From positions 372,001 to 436,000 of the forward strand of contig NZ_CP071130.1 of NCBI RefSeq assembly GCF_017220215.1: DNA of 64,000 nucleotides, in the 5' to 3' direction. The notes under the pieces are model-generated. The model ran no database searches and was not told the DNA's origin. It saw only the letters and a program-made list of their open reading frames with translations. The DNA is from Caballeronia sp. M1242 (lineage in GTDB: Bacteria > Pseudomonadota > Gammaproteobacteria > Burkholderiales > Burkholderiaceae). Shown here piece after piece: positions 35,869-45,720 of this stretch (position 1 is its first letter; the number at the start of each line of letters is the position of its first letter). The position numbers and the translations under genes were made by a program.

Positions 35869-36681
35869 ATGCAGCTTTCGGCATCCTACAAACCGGTCTC
35901 GCTGTTGCGCATGATGACGATGTCTGTTGTCGCGCTCGTCTGCTTCTGGCTCTTCGTGCTGCCGGTGATCGTAGTGGCGCTGTCGAGCGTGGCGTCGCAC
36001 TGGTCGGGCACGATTCTTCCTGACGGCTTCAGCACGCGCTGGTTTGCGCGGCTCGGCTCCAGCGAATTCGACGCGCTCACGACGAGTCTGACGACCGGCT
36101 TCGCCGTCGCCGTGCTCGGCACCGCGCTCGGCTTGTGGCTTGCGCTCGCGCTCGAAGGGCGCGACCGTCGCGGGCTCGGCGCGCTCGTTGATGCCGTGGC
36201 GATGGCGGGCAGCGGCGTGCCGAGCGTCGTGCTGGGGCTCGCGGTGCTGATCGCGTATCACAAGCGGCCAGTCGATTTGTCCGGGTCGGCGGCCATCGTC
36301 ATTCTCGTGCAGCTCGCGCTCGTGCTGCCGTTCTGTTACCGCTGCGCCGCCGCCGCGCTGCGCCCGGAACTGACCACGTTGCGCGAAGCCGCCGCGAGTC
36401 TCGGCGCGCCGCCGCGCATGGTGTTCTCGCGCGTGGTGCTGCCGCAACTGCTGCCCGCCGTGCGCGCGAGCCTCGCGCTCGGCTTCGCGCTGTCGCTCGG
36501 CGAACTCGGCGCGACGCTCACCGTGTATCCGCCGGGCTTCGCGACCGTGCCTATCGTCGTGGTCGGGCAGGTCAATCGCGGCTACTATCTGCCCGCGTCG
36601 GCGCTGTCTTTCATTCTGCTGGCCGTTTCGCTGGCCGCGCTCTTCGTGATCGCGGGCCGCGCGCCGCGTCGTCAAGGCTAA
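35869..36681 (+). CDS. phnV: ABC transporter permease (PhnV-like)
   Basis: This 270-residue second permease of the operon has six membrane segments. The ATPase-contact loop is REAAASLGAPPRMVFSRVVLPQLLPAVRA (about residues 172-200), the EAA-type signature. It starts one base after the previous stop codon. The operon order binding protein, ATPase, permease, permease matches phnSTUV of Salmonella. Confidence 0.9.
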   Translation: MQLSASYKPVSLLRMMTMSVVALVCFWLFVLPVIVVALSSVASHWSGTILPDGFSTRWFARLGSSEFDALTTSLTTGFAVAVLGTALGLWLALALEGRDRRGLGALVDAVAMAGSGVPSVVLGLAVLIAYHKRPVDLSGSAAIVILVQLALVLPFCYRCAAAALRPELTTLREAAASLGAPPRMVFSRVVLPQLLPAVRASLALGFALSLGELGATLTVYPPGFATVPIVVVGQVNRGYYLPASALSFILLAVSLAALFVIAGRAPRRQG

Positions 36682-36904
36682 ATCGTTCGACGTCCGAAAT
36701 AAAATTTACCGGGTTTTTACGCCACAAAGGCTGGAACCTTCGCGCCGCTCGTCATACCAAAAAAAATAAAACTGGCGTAACCTGCCTTTTTCGGGCGACC
36801 GCGTCCGCGCGTCTGTGCGCGAAATCAGTCGGTCATGCGAAATCCGGCCGAACTCGCGGCGCCCGTCGCTGTCGTTGCATAAGTTGAAAACACCGGAGGT
36901 TTCG

Positions 36905-39358
36905 ATGACATCCGTCGACCTGGAATTCGACCAGCTCAATAGCACCGTCGAGGCGCTGCGGCGCTCCATCTCGAACCGCCTGATGTACGGCGTAGGCAAG
37001 GACGCGGCGACCGCGCAGCCGCGCGACTGGCTGCATGCGGCGGAACTCGCCGTGCGCGACCGGCTCGTCGCCCGCTGGATGCGCACGACGCGCCAGCAAT
37101 ACGAACAGGACGTGAAGCGCGTCTATTACCTGTCGATGGAGTTTCTCATCGGCCGCACCTTCACCAACGCGCTGCTCGCGCTCGGCATTCACGACGAAGT
37201 GCGCGACGCGCTCGCGAGTCTCGGCGTCGATCTGGCCACGCTGGAGGACCTCGAACCCGACGCCGCGCTCGGCAACGGCGGTCTCGGGCGGCTCGCGGCC
37301 TGCTTTCTGGATTCGATGGCGACGGTCGGCGTGCCGGGCTTCGGCTACGGCATCCGCTACGAATATGGCATGTTCCGGCAGACGATCGTGGACGGCAATC
37401 AGGTCGAAATGCCCGATTACTGGCTGCGCGCGGGCAACCCGTGGGAATTTCCGCGGCCGGAAGTGGTGTACACCGTGCATTTCGGCGGGCGGACGGTGCA
37501 GCACGACGACCGCATCGACTGGATCGACACCGAGCACGTCAACGCGATGGCCTACGACACGGTCATTCCCGGTTTCGCGACCACCGCCACGAACACGCTG
37601 CGCCTCTGGTCCGCGCGCGCGACCGACGAATTCGATCTCTCCGCGTTCAATCAGGGCGACTACCGCCGCGCGGTGGAAGCGAAGAACACGTCCGAGCACG
37701 TGTCGCGTCTTCTGTATCCCGACGATTCGACGCAGGCCGGCCGCGAATTGCGTCTGCGCCAGGAATATTTCTTCGTGTCCGCGACGATGCAGGACCTGAT
37801 TCGCCGCTATCAGCGCACGCACACGCATTTCGGCCGGCTCGCGGAGAAGGTCGCCGTGCACCTGAACGACACGCATCCGGTGCTGGCCATTCCCGAACTG
37901 ATGCGCCTGCTCGTCGATACGCATCGCGTGCCGTGGGACAAGGCGTGGAAGCTCGTGCAGCAGATGTTCTCGTACACGAATCACACGTTGATGCCCGAAG
38001 CGCTCGAAACGTGGGACGTGGAGATGCTCGCGCGCCTGTTGCCGCGGCATCTGGAGATCATCTTCGAGATCAACGCGCAGTTCTTGAAACAGGTCACGGA
38101 GAAGTTCGGGCGCGATGTCGAACTGATCCGCCGTATCTCGCTCGTCGATGAATTCGGCCAGCGCCGCGTGCGCATGGCGCATCTTGCCATTGTCGCGAGT
38201 CAGAAGGTGAACGGCGTCTCGAAGCTGCATTCGCAGCTGATGGTGCAGAACATCTTCTCCGACTTCGCGCGCATGTACCCGGACCGCTTCACGAACGTGA
38301 CGAACGGCATCACGCCGCGACGCTGGCTCGCGCAGGCGAGCCCGTCGCTGTCGTCGCTCATCGACAAGCGCATCGGGCCGCGCTGGCGCACGGACCTCTT
38401 CGAGCTCGGACGCCTGCGTGAATGGCGCGACGATCCCGAGTTCCGCAAGGCATTTCACGACGCGAAGTTCGCCAACAAGCTGCGTCTCGTGGAACGCGCG
38501 CGGCGCGAAGCCAACGCGATCATCAATCCCGAGGCGCTGTTCGACTTGCAGGTCAAGCGCATCCACGAATACAAGCGGCAGTTGCTCAACATTCTGTACG
38601 TGATCGTGCGCTACAACCGCATTCGCGAGAATCCCGAACGCGACTGGACGCCGCGCGTGGTGATGTTCGCCGGCAAGGCGGCGTCGGCCTACAAGATGGC
38701 GAAGAACATCATCAAGCTCATCAACGAGGTCGCGCGCAAGATCAATGCGGACCCGCTCGTCGGCGACCGGCTGAAGGTGGGCTTCATTCCGAACTACGGC
38801 GTGAGCGTCGCGGAACTCATCATTCCGGCAGCGGATCTGTCACAGCAGATTTCGATGGCTGGCACCGAAGCGTCCGGCACCGGCAATATGAAGCTCGCGC
38901 TGAATGGCGCGCTGACCATCGGAACGCTTGACGGCGCCAACATCGAAATATGCGAAGCGGTCGGGCGCGAGAACATCTTCATCTTCGGCAATACGACCGA
39001 CGAAATCGAATCGCTGCGCGCGGCGGGGTATCGGCCGCGGCTGATCTATGAAGAGAATCCGGAGTTGAAGCTCGCGCTCGACCAGATTCGCCTTGGGCAT
39101 TTTTCGCCGGACGAGCCGCATCGCTTCTATGACATCTTCCACACGCTCGTGGACTGGGGCGATCATTACATGGTGCTCGCGGACTTCGAGAGCTTCGACA
39201 AGACGCAAACCGAGGTCGATATCAAGTTCCGGGACAAGGACGCGTGGACGAGAAGCGCCATAGAAAACGTCGCGGGAATGGGCATTTTCTCTTCGGACCG
39301 CACGATTGCCGAGTACGCGCGCGAAATCTGGCACGTGGAGCCGTTGAGCTTCGATTGA
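36905..39358 (+). CDS. glgP: Glycogen/alpha-glucan phosphorylase
   Basis: GlgP releases glucose 1-phosphate from alpha-1,4-glucans using a pyridoxal phosphate cofactor bound to a lysine. The 817-residue length is normal. Landmarks include [20 protein letters not shown] near residue 80, [37 protein letters not shown], and the PLP-lysine region [19 protein letters not shown] followed by LDGANIEI. The start at 36905 has CGGAGG close upstream. No other glycogen genes are adjacent, and the 223-bp gap from the transporter operon suggests its own promoter. Confidence 0.96.
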   Translation: MTSVDLEFDQLNSTVEALRRSISNRLMYGVGKDAATAQPRDWLHAAELAVRDRLVARWMRTTRQQYEQDVKRVYYLSMEFLIGRTFTNALLALGIHDEVRDALASLGVDLATLEDLEPDAALGNGGLGRLAACFLDSMATVGVPGFGYGIRYEYGMFRQTIVDGNQVEMPDYWLRAGNPWEFPRPEVVYTVHFGGRTVQHDDRIDWIDTEHVNAMAYDTVIPGFATTATNTLRLWSARATDEFDLSAFNQGDYRRAVEAKNTSEHVSRLLYPDDSTQAGRELRLRQEYFFVSATMQDLIRRYQRTHTHFGRLAEKVAVHLNDTHPVLAIPELMRLLVDTHRVPWDKAWKLVQQMFSYTNHTLMPEALETWDVEMLARLLPRHLEIIFEINAQFLKQVTEKFGRDVELIRRISLVDEFGQRRVRMAHLAIVASQKVNGVSKLHSQLMVQNIFSDFARMYPDRFTNVTNGITPRRWLAQASPSLSSLIDKRIGPRWRTDLFELGRLREWRDDPEFRKAFHDAKFANKLRLVERARREANAIINPEALFDLQVKRIHEYKRQLLNILYVIVRYNRIRENPERDWTPRVVMFAGKAASAYKMAKNIIKLINEVARKINADPLVGDRLKVGFIPNYGVSVAELIIPAADLSQQISMAGTEASGTGNMKLALNGALTIGTLDGANIEICEAVGRENIFIFGNTTDEIESLRAAGYRPRLIYEENPELKLALDQIRLGHFSPDEPHRFYDIFHTLVDWGDHYMVLADFESFDKTQTEVDIKFRDKDAWTRSAIENVAGMGIFSSDRTIAEYAREIWHVEPLSFD

Positions 39359-39370
39359 CCGGCGGTAAAA

Positions 39371-39394
39371 GCTGGCCGCGAGCGCGCGGCCAGC
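39371..39394 (-). terminator. Hairpin between convergent genes
   Basis: GCTGGCCGCG (39371-39380) pairs perfectly with CGCGGCCAGC (39385-39394) around a four-base loop. A short T-run follows on the minus strand (TTTTA). It can serve glgP and the leftward DUF6232 gene. Confidence 0.75.
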
Positions 39395-39400
39395 GAAAAG

Positions 39401-39793
39401 TCACGCCTGCGGCCGCGCCGCGTGCTTCGCCACGGCCTCGCCCACGAGCGCCGCCACGCGGTCCGCGAATGCCTGATCTTTGGTGATCAGCAGTTCGCGC
39501 TCGCCATCGGGCGTCGAGACCATCAGCTGATAGATCACGTCCTGCGTGATCCACGACAGATAGCCGACCACGACGATCATGACGCCGAGCACGAGCGCCG
39601 CGCCCGTGCCGGTTGCCACGCCGGCGCCGAGCACGGCCAGCCCGATCAGCGCGATGATGATCGGCAGCGGCTTCTTGCGCTCGATCTTCACGACCCGCGC
39701 CGCGCGCAATTCGCGCAGCGGAATCATCTGTCCGGAAGCGGAAAGGCCGGCGCGCGAGAGCGTCACGCCGCGTTCGTTGAAGGGTGTATCCAT
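39401..39793 (-). CDS. DUF6232-like membrane protein
   Basis: A 130-residue protein with the pattern of DUF6232: FNERGVTLSRAGLSASGQMIPLRELRAARV, then two adjacent hydrophobic segments (about residues 45-85), then a charged tail ending in ITKDQAFADRVAALVGEAVAKH. The N-terminal part resembles a small PH-like fold. The role is unknown. It is convergent with glgP. Confidence 0.75.
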   Translation of the reverse strand: MDTPFNERGVTLSRAGLSASGQMIPLRELRAARVVKIERKKPLPIIIALIGLAVLGAGVATGTGAALVLGVMIVVVGYLSWITQDVIYQLMVSTPDGERELLITKDQAFADRVAALVGEAVAKHAARPQA

Positions 39794-40230
39794 AAGCGGT
39801 TCGATTCAGTATTGACGGCAAGAGACCGGGCAGATTACCAGACGTCGCGCTCGAGCGAAGAAGTCGCGAACGAGAGCGATTGTAAGTGGCCGCCCGACTC
39901 CGGCTGTCGAAATCTGACAGCCGGCGAGCTTCTTTCCGAAAGTATCGTTCGGAGCGTTTCTCCGGCATATTCATTCGGATGCCGAAACATTGTGCGCATG
40001 TTGTTGGCACTTCGTTCATGCCGCATCCGTTCGAGCCGTGATGCGCAAACATCGCTGGACTGAGCGGCGCAAAGCGCCTCTAATGATCGTGTATCCGCGC
40101 GACGAGCGGGTACGTGTGCCCGTTCCCGCATGGCATGCGGCACTTCATTTGACGCCTGCGATTGTTCAGCGCGTGATTGACTGTATTGCATGCAGTGCTC
40201 GGACGTGGTCGACGAGGACAAGGAGAAGCC
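39794..40230. other. Divergent intergenic region without recognised content
   Basis: This 437-bp gap lies between two divergently transcribed small genes. It is somewhat AT-richer than its surroundings and must hold both promoters, but I found no convincing -35/-10 pair, hairpin or repeat. Confidence 0.4.
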
Positions 40231-40704
40231 ATGAATGCAATGAGAGGGCGCGCGGTCAGTGCGGTCGTGATCGCCGCGCTGGCGCAGAACGTCGCGGCGC
40301 AAAGCAAGCCGATCGCATATCCGTCGAAGGGGCAGAGTCCGCAGCAACAGCAGAGCGACGACGGCGCGTGCTATAGCTGGGCCAAGAGCAACACCGGCAT
40401 CGATCCCGCGACGGCGTCCACCGCGCCGCCGCCGCCCTCCGGTCCAGCAGTAGGCGGCGGCGAACGCGTGGGCGGCGCGGCGCGGGGCGCGGCGGGCGGC
40501 GCGGTGATCGGCGCCATAACGGGCGATGCAGGCAAGGGCGCGGCCATCGGCGCGGCAGCCGGCACGATGGCAGGCGGCGCGAGAGCCCGCCAGAACCGGC
40601 GCGCGCAGCAGGCGAACGCGCAGGCGCAAAGCCAGGGCGCGATGGACACTTACTACCGCGCGTGGGCCGCCTGCATGCAGGGGCGCGGCTATTCGATCCA
40701 CTAG
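40231..40704 (+). CDS. Secreted glycine-zipper protein
   Basis: This 157-residue protein has an N-terminal signal peptide (cleavage near VAAQS). A central glycine-zipper segment follows, GGAARGAAGGAVIGAITGDAGKGAAIGAAAG, read here in two parts around residues 90-125. The C-terminus ends YYRAWAACMQGRGYSIH. Glycine-zipper proteins of this type associate with the envelope membrane; many are annotated YMGG-like or OmpA-family. An AAGGAG ribosome binding site lies close to the ATG. The specific role is unknown. Confidence 0.78.
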   Translation: MNAMRGRAVSAVVIAALAQNVAAQSKPIAYPSKGQSPQQQQSDDGACYSWAKSNTGIDPATASTAPPPPSGPAVGGGERVGGAARGAAGGAVIGAITGDAGKGAAIGAAAGTMAGGARARQNRRAQQANAQAQSQGAMDTYYRAWAACMQGRGYSIH

Positions 40705-40757
40705 CGCCGAGACGGTTCGACGCATCCACGCGCAGCCGGGTTCGTGGGCATCGCGCC

Positions 40758-41357
40758 TCACGGGCCTGCGCTGCGGCCGATTCCCGCCGCGATGTCGCGG
40801 CTCACGCTCGCGAGCGCGCGGCTATGCGCGGCGACGAGCGCATCGAAGTCGGTTCCCGTCACCGGTTCGCGCACGACCGAGCGGCCGCTTAGCGCCGTAT
40901 CGCCGCCGACACTGCGCACGGTCCAGTGAGCATCGATCATGACGGTTTCGCCGGGAACGGATTCGAACTGCTGGATATCGACGCGCACGCGCCACGCCTG
41001 CGAGTCCGCCACCGCGCGCGACGCCACCGCCACGCGGTCGGAGCCGAGCAACAGCGTGAGATCCCCGGCGATGGCATCGGCGATGCTGCTCTTGAGCGGC
41101 GCGCCCCAACGCGCGTATTCGTTGAGCGTGACCTGGTTGGCCGAATCGCGCGTGACGATCTGCGGACGATCGACCAGTTCCGGCACCGTTACGGGGCCGA
41201 CGATCAGCGGCTGGCCCGGTTCGAAACGGGTCGTCGCGGTAAGCGACGGTTCCGCGCTCAGCCGGTAGAAGCTCGCGCGCGGCGACGCGCAGCCCGCGCA
41301 GATCGCGGCGAAAAAAGCGACGGACAAAACGACGGACACGAGAGCGGCGCGCATCAC
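40758..41357 (-). CDS. pqiC: PqiC-like membrane-integrity lipoprotein
   Basis: This 199-residue outer-membrane lipoprotein has a lipobox at ICAGC. The mature domain belongs to the ABC-type transport auxiliary lipoprotein family (formerly DUF330), with FYRLSAEP and IVGPVTVPELVDRPQIVTR. In E. coli, PqiC docks the PqiB needle to the outer membrane. The start overlaps the PqiB stop by 4 bp. It is the last gene of a six-gene leftward operon. Confidence 0.92.
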   Translation of the reverse strand: MMRAALVSVVLSVAFFAAICAGCASPRASFYRLSAEPSLTATTRFEPGQPLIVGPVTVPELVDRPQIVTRDSANQVTLNEYARWGAPLKSSIADAIAGDLTLLLGSDRVAVASRAVADSQAWRVRVDIQQFESVPGETVMIDAHWTVRSVGGDTALSGRSVVREPVTGTDFDALVAAHSRALASVSRDIAAGIGRSAGP

Positions 41358-42955
41358 TTCTTGTCCTCCGGCTTGCCGCGCAACAGCGCTTCAGGATGCT
41401 CCTGCAGATAGTCCGCGAGACTGCGGAACGAGGCCGCCGTGCGCGTCAGTTCGCGGACCGCTTCGGCCGTGTCCTGCTGCAGGCCGGAATCGGGCATGAG
41501 CGTGGAATGCGCGGCATCGAGCGCGGCGCGGGCGGCCGCGAGCGTCGTCGCGGCTTGCGGGACGATTTGCGTGTTCAGGTTGCTCATCAGCTGGCTCGTG
41601 TTGTCGAGCGTCTGCTTCGCGCTCGCCGTGAGTTCCTCGATCGGCAACTTGTCGATGCGCGTCATGATGCGGTTGACCGAATCCTGCAACGACGCGAGAC
41701 CGCTCGGCGTGGTGGGCAGAAGCGGCGGCGTGCGGTTCCAGTCGATGCTCGCCTTCTTCGCAGTCGGGAAGAAGTCGAGCGCCACGTACAGTTGTCCGGT
41801 GAGCAGACTGCCCGTTCGCAACTGCCCGCGTAAGCCGCGAGCCACGAGCAGTTCCGCGAGCGCGCGCGGGTCGCTCACCATCCGGCCGCCCTTCGCGCCA
41901 CTGGCGAAACGGGAGGTGAATCGCTCCGGATAGAGCTTCACTTCGACGGGAATGCTGATCTGCCGCGTCGCCGGATCGAAGCTCGTGTAGATGGCCGATA
42001 CCTCGCCGATGGTGATGCCCCGGAAATCCACCGGCGCGCCGACGGCGAGCCCGCGCACCGAGCCGTGAAAGTCGAACGCGTAGGTCTCGACGATGCGCTC
42101 CTGCACGCGCAGCGCGTCGGCGCGCGTCGGAAAAAGCGCGAACGTCGTGTTCGCGGGCGCCTCGGCCCAGTCGAGCGATGCTGCGGGCGTCTCGAACGCG
42201 AGGCCGCCGATCACCATCGAAACCAGAGACTGCGTGTTGAGCTTGAGCCCGTCGGTGCTGAGCGTGAGGTCGATGCCGCTTGCCTGCCAGAAGCGCGAAT
42301 CCGCGTTCACATAGCGGTCGTAGGGCGCGTTCACGAACACGTGAAGGGTGACGCCGCTGCCGTCCTGATCCAGTTCGAACGACGTCACCTGGCCCACTTG
42401 CAGGCGACGGAAGTAGATCGGCGCGCCGACATCGATCGAGCCGAGATCGGCCGCTTTGAGGATGAATTGCCGCCCCGGAACGTCGTTCGAGAAGACGGGC
42501 GGCGTTTCGAGGCCCACGTAGTCGCGCCGCTCGCGCTTCGTGCGGCCGATGTCCATGCCGATATACGCGCCCGAGAGCAGCGTGCTGATGCCCGATACCG
42601 AGCCGCCGGCCACGCGCGGCCGCACGACCCAGAAGCGCGTGTCGTCGACGAGCATCTTGCTGGCATCGCGCGTCAGCTCCGCCGTGGCGACGACGCGCGA
42701 ATAGTCCTTCGAAAGCGCCACCGACTTGACGAGCCCGATCTCCACGTCCTTGAACTTGATCTTCGTCTTGCCCGCTTCGAGCCCTTCGCCGGTTCGGAAG
42801 CTGATGGTGACGGTCGGCCCTTGTGCGAGCACGGCCTGTGCCGCGAGCCAGATGCCGATCGCCACAGCGATGGCCGGCACGATCCACACCCACGGAATGC
42901 GGAAGCGGCGTCTGGGCACGACCTCGGCGTCGGGCGTCTCGTCCGGCGTGCTCAT
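41354..42955 (-). CDS. pqiB: PqiB-like MCE-domain protein
   Basis: This 533-residue protein has one N-terminal membrane anchor (IPWVWIVPAIAVAIGIWL) and three MCE/MlaD domains, recognisable by VTISFRTGEGLEAGKTKIKFKDVEIG, GAPIYFRRLQVGQV and GAPVDFRGITIGEV. A C-terminal helical segment of LDNTSQLMSNLN and AARAALDAAHS type follows. In E. coli PqiB stacks as hexameric rings forming a tunnel across the periplasm for lipid traffic. The start at 42955 overlaps the PqiA gene by 4 bp. Confidence 0.95.
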   Translation of the reverse strand: MSTPDETPDAEVVPRRRFRIPWVWIVPAIAVAIGIWLAAQAVLAQGPTVTISFRTGEGLEAGKTKIKFKDVEIGLVKSVALSKDYSRVVATAELTRDASKMLVDDTRFWVVRPRVAGGSVSGISTLLSGAYIGMDIGRTKRERRDYVGLETPPVFSNDVPGRQFILKAADLGSIDVGAPIYFRRLQVGQVTSFELDQDGSGVTLHVFVNAPYDRYVNADSRFWQASGIDLTLSTDGLKLNTQSLVSMVIGGLAFETPAASLDWAEAPANTTFALFPTRADALRVQERIVETYAFDFHGSVRGLAVGAPVDFRGITIGEVSAIYTSFDPATRQISIPVEVKLYPERFTSRFASGAKGGRMVSDPRALAELLVARGLRGQLRTGSLLTGQLYVALDFFPTAKKASIDWNRTPPLLPTTPSGLASLQDSVNRIMTRIDKLPIEELTASAKQTLDNTSQLMSNLNTQIVPQAATTLAAARAALDAAHSTLMPDSGLQQDTAEAVRELTRTAASFRSLADYLQEHPEALLRGKPEDKK

Positions 42956-44247
42956 CGTGCCTCCTTGCGCGGCGTCGCGGTGTCCCAGATGAGGCGCGGA
43001 TCGAACGACATGGCGGCGAGCATGGTCAGCACGACGACCGCGCCGAACGCAATCGACGCGGGACCGGCCTCGATGGTCGCCACCGCGCTGAACTGCACGA
43101 GCGCGACGAGCACCGCGATCACGTAGATATCGAGCATCGACCAGCGGCCCACCAGTTCGACTATCCGGTAGATACGAGCGCGCTGTGCGTTGCGCTGGGT
43201 CATGCGCAGGTTGGCGCTCGCGGCGAGATAGCCGATGGCGAGAATCTTGAGCATCGGCACCGCGATGCTCGCGATGAATACGATGATCGCGAGCGGCCAC
43301 GATCCCGACTGCCACAAATAGGCGACGCCGCTCAGAATCGTGTCCTTCTGCGCGCCGAAGAGCGAGCTCGTGTTCATCACCGGCAGCGTGTTGGCGGGAA
43401 TGTAGAGGACCGCCGCCGCGCTCAGATAAGCCCATGTGCGCGACAGGCTTGCAGGCTTGCGCAGATGCACGCGCGCGCCGCAGCGCGGACAGCACAAGTG
43501 AGCGTGCCGGCGCGCGCCTCGCGTGCACAGGCCGCAGTCGTGACAGATGAAGATGCCGTTGGCGGCGGCGGTCGCGCCCCGTAGCGGCGTGTCGGGCGGC
43601 ATGCCGGGCGGCGCGCCTTCGATGCGCGCCCACATGGCCCGCTCGTCGAATGCCGACGATGCCGCGACGAGCAGCAGCATCAACGCCGCGAGCGACCACA
43701 GCGCCGGACCCGTCACCACCGACGCGATATGCGCGAGCTTCACGACGGCGACGAGGAGGCCGAGCATCAGCACTTCGGTCATGCCCCATTCGCGCGCGAC
43801 GCGCAGCAGGCGAAACACCGCATACGCGCGCCACGGCCTGCGATTCAGGTGCAGCGGCAGCAGCAGCCAGACCATGCCGAGCGCCTGCAAGCCGGGCATG
43901 AGAACCGTCGTGAAGAAGACGAGCCCGGCGAGCGGCCACATGCCGTCGCGATACAACACGCGCGCCGCGCCCATGAGCGTGGTCTGCACGAGCGAGCCGC
44001 TGACGGAAAGGCCCACGATCGGAAACGCGTTCGAGATGATCCACAGCACGCACGCCGTGAGCGCATAGGCGAGCGCGCGGTCGAATCCCTTTCGACGACG
44101 CCGGTAGAGCACGGCGCCGCATCGGCAGCAGGTCAGCGCGCCGCCGGGCGGCACCGGATTTTCCCGCTGAATGAGATCGCATTCGTGGCACGCGATCAGC
44201 GGACGAGCGCCGCGCGAGGCGGCCGACGCGGATGGCAGCGTGCTCAT
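42952..44247 (-). CDS. pqiA: PqiA-like inner-membrane protein
   Basis: This 431-residue protein has two homologous halves, each with a zinc-ribbon-like module and four membrane helices. The modules are CHECDLIQRE followed by CCRCGAVLY, and CHDCGLCTRG followed by CCPRCGARVHLRK. Each half carries the WIISNAFPIVGLS or YIPANTLPVMN pattern. PqiA is the inner-membrane partner of PqiB in envelope lipid transport. The start overlaps the outer-membrane-factor gene by 4 bp. Confidence 0.94.
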   Translation of the reverse strand: MSTLPSASAASRGARPLIACHECDLIQRENPVPPGGALTCCRCGAVLYRRRRKGFDRALAYALTACVLWIISNAFPIVGLSVSGSLVQTTLMGAARVLYRDGMWPLAGLVFFTTVLMPGLQALGMVWLLLPLHLNRRPWRAYAVFRLLRVAREWGMTEVLMLGLLVAVVKLAHIASVVTGPALWSLAALMLLLVAASSAFDERAMWARIEGAPPGMPPDTPLRGATAAANGIFICHDCGLCTRGARRHAHLCCPRCGARVHLRKPASLSRTWAYLSAAAVLYIPANTLPVMNTSSLFGAQKDTILSGVAYLWQSGSWPLAIIVFIASIAVPMLKILAIGYLAASANLRMTQRNAQRARIYRIVELVGRWSMLDIYVIAVLVALVQFSAVATIEAGPASIAFGAVVVLTMLAAMSFDPRLIWDTATPRKEAR

Positions 44248-45719
44248 TGCAGCGCCTGAGCTGTCCCGGCGGGAGCGTTCGTGCCCGCGCTCGCCTGTCC
44301 GGTCATCTTGTCCGCCTCGACGACCCAGCCGCCGCCCATCACCTTGTACAGCGTGACGAAAGACGAGAGCGCGGCCGCCTGCGTCTGCGTCTGCGCGAGT
44401 TGCGCGTCGAAGAGACTGCGCTCGGCATCGAGCACTTCGATGTAGCTCGTATAGCCGCCCTCGTAGCGCGCCCGCGCAAGCCGCGCATAGGTGGCGAGCG
44501 CGGCGACCTGCCGGCCTTGCACTTCGAGCTGCGTGTGCAGTTTCTCGGAGGCGATGAGCGCGTCGTCGACTTCCTGAAAGGCGACCTGTATGGCTTTCTG
44601 ATACGACAGCAGCGCAGCCCGCTGTTGCGCTTCGGCCGTCTGCACCTGACCGGAGATGTTGCCCGCCGTGAAGATGGGCTGCGTCACTGCGCCCGCGAAC
44701 GACCACACGCGCGACGGCCCGGTGAAGAGCGACGAGAACTGGCCGCTCGCCGTGCCTAACAAGCCGGTGATGGAGATCTGCGGGAAATACAGCGCCCGCG
44801 CCGCGCCGATGAGCGCATTCGCCGCGACCAGGTCCTGCTCGGCTTGCAGCAGGTCGGGCCGGCGCTCGAGCAGATCGGAAGGCAGTCCCGCCGGAATCAC
44901 GGGCGTAGCGAGCGCGCCGAGTTCGCGGCCGCGCACGATCGGCCGCGGGTTGTCGCCAAGAAGTATGGAGAGCGCGTCTTCCTGCTGCGCGATTTGCGTT
45001 TCCAGTTGCGGAATCGTGGCGAGCGAGGCTTCGTACTCCGACTGACTTTGCGCCAGTTCCAGTTGCGATACCTCGCCGCCTTCGAAGCGCAGCGTGAACA
45101 CATGGACCGACTCCGCGCGGCTTTCGGTGGTCGCCTTCGCGATGGCAAGCTGCTGATCGAGGCTGCGCAGGTTCAGATACGACGACGCGACCGACGCCAC
45201 GAGCGACAAGATCGTCGCGCGGCGGGCTTCCTCGCTCGACAGCAGGTTCGCGCGCGCCGCTTCCGTCAGCCTGCGGACGCGGCCGAAGACGTCGATCTCC
45301 CACGCCGCCGACACCGAAAGCTCGAAGCTGTTATAGACCGGTCCGACGCCCGGCAGCGTAGGCTGCGGTCCCGCCTGCGAGATGCGCTGCCGTCCCGCCG
45401 TCGCGCCTGCCGAGATCTGCGGGAAGAGCGCCGAGCGCGTCGTGACGAATTGGCCCATGAACTGTTCGACGCGCGCCGCCGCGATCTTCACGTCCTTGTT
45501 GTTCGCGAGCGCGGTGGCAATGAGGTCGTCGAGAACGGGGTCCTGAAACTGCTTCCACCATTCGGTGTTCGCGGTATCGGCGACCTCGGTGGCGGCGAAG
45601 CGAAACGTCGCGGGCGTCGGCACGGGCTCGCGCGAATAGTTCGGCCCGAGCAGGCAGCCGTTCAGCGACACGACGCCGACGATACCTGCGAGCGAAAGAA
45701 GGAGCCGGGCGCGCCGCAT
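44244..45719 (-). CDS. RND efflux outer-membrane factor (OprM/NodT family lipoprotein)
   Basis: This 491-residue protein is the outer-membrane channel of a tripartite pump. The lipobox is in LNGCLLGP; the mature part carries NYSREPVPTP, WWKQFQDPVLDDLIATALANN and the duplicated coiled-coil/beta-barrel repeats of TolC-like proteins (LLERRPDLLQAEQDLVAAN). It starts one base after the stop codon of the RND pump gene and overlaps pqiA, linking the efflux and lipid-transport halves of the operon. Confidence 0.94.
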   Translation of the reverse strand: MRRARLLLSLAGIVGVVSLNGCLLGPNYSREPVPTPATFRFAATEVADTANTEWWKQFQDPVLDDLIATALANNKDVKIAAARVEQFMGQFVTTRSALFPQISAGATAGRQRISQAGPQPTLPGVGPVYNSFELSVSAAWEIDVFGRVRRLTEAARANLLSSEEARRATILSLVASVASSYLNLRSLDQQLAIAKATTESRAESVHVFTLRFEGGEVSQLELAQSQSEYEASLATIPQLETQIAQQEDALSILLGDNPRPIVRGRELGALATPVIPAGLPSDLLERRPDLLQAEQDLVAANALIGAARALYFPQISITGLLGTASGQFSSLFTGPSRVWSFAGAVTQPIFTAGNISGQVQTAEAQQRAALLSYQKAIQVAFQEVDDALIASEKLHTQLEVQGRQVAALATYARLARARYEGGYTSYIEVLDAERSLFDAQLAQTQTQAAALSSFVTLYKVMGGGWVVEADKMTGQASAGTNAPAGTAQALQ

Positions 45720-45720
45720 G

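Noticed and set aside
39835-40761. Leftward 308-codon reading frame over the glycine-zipper gene
   Set aside because: Arginine/alanine-rich shadow typical of high-GC antisense frames; the plus-strand gene has signal peptide and ribosome binding site.
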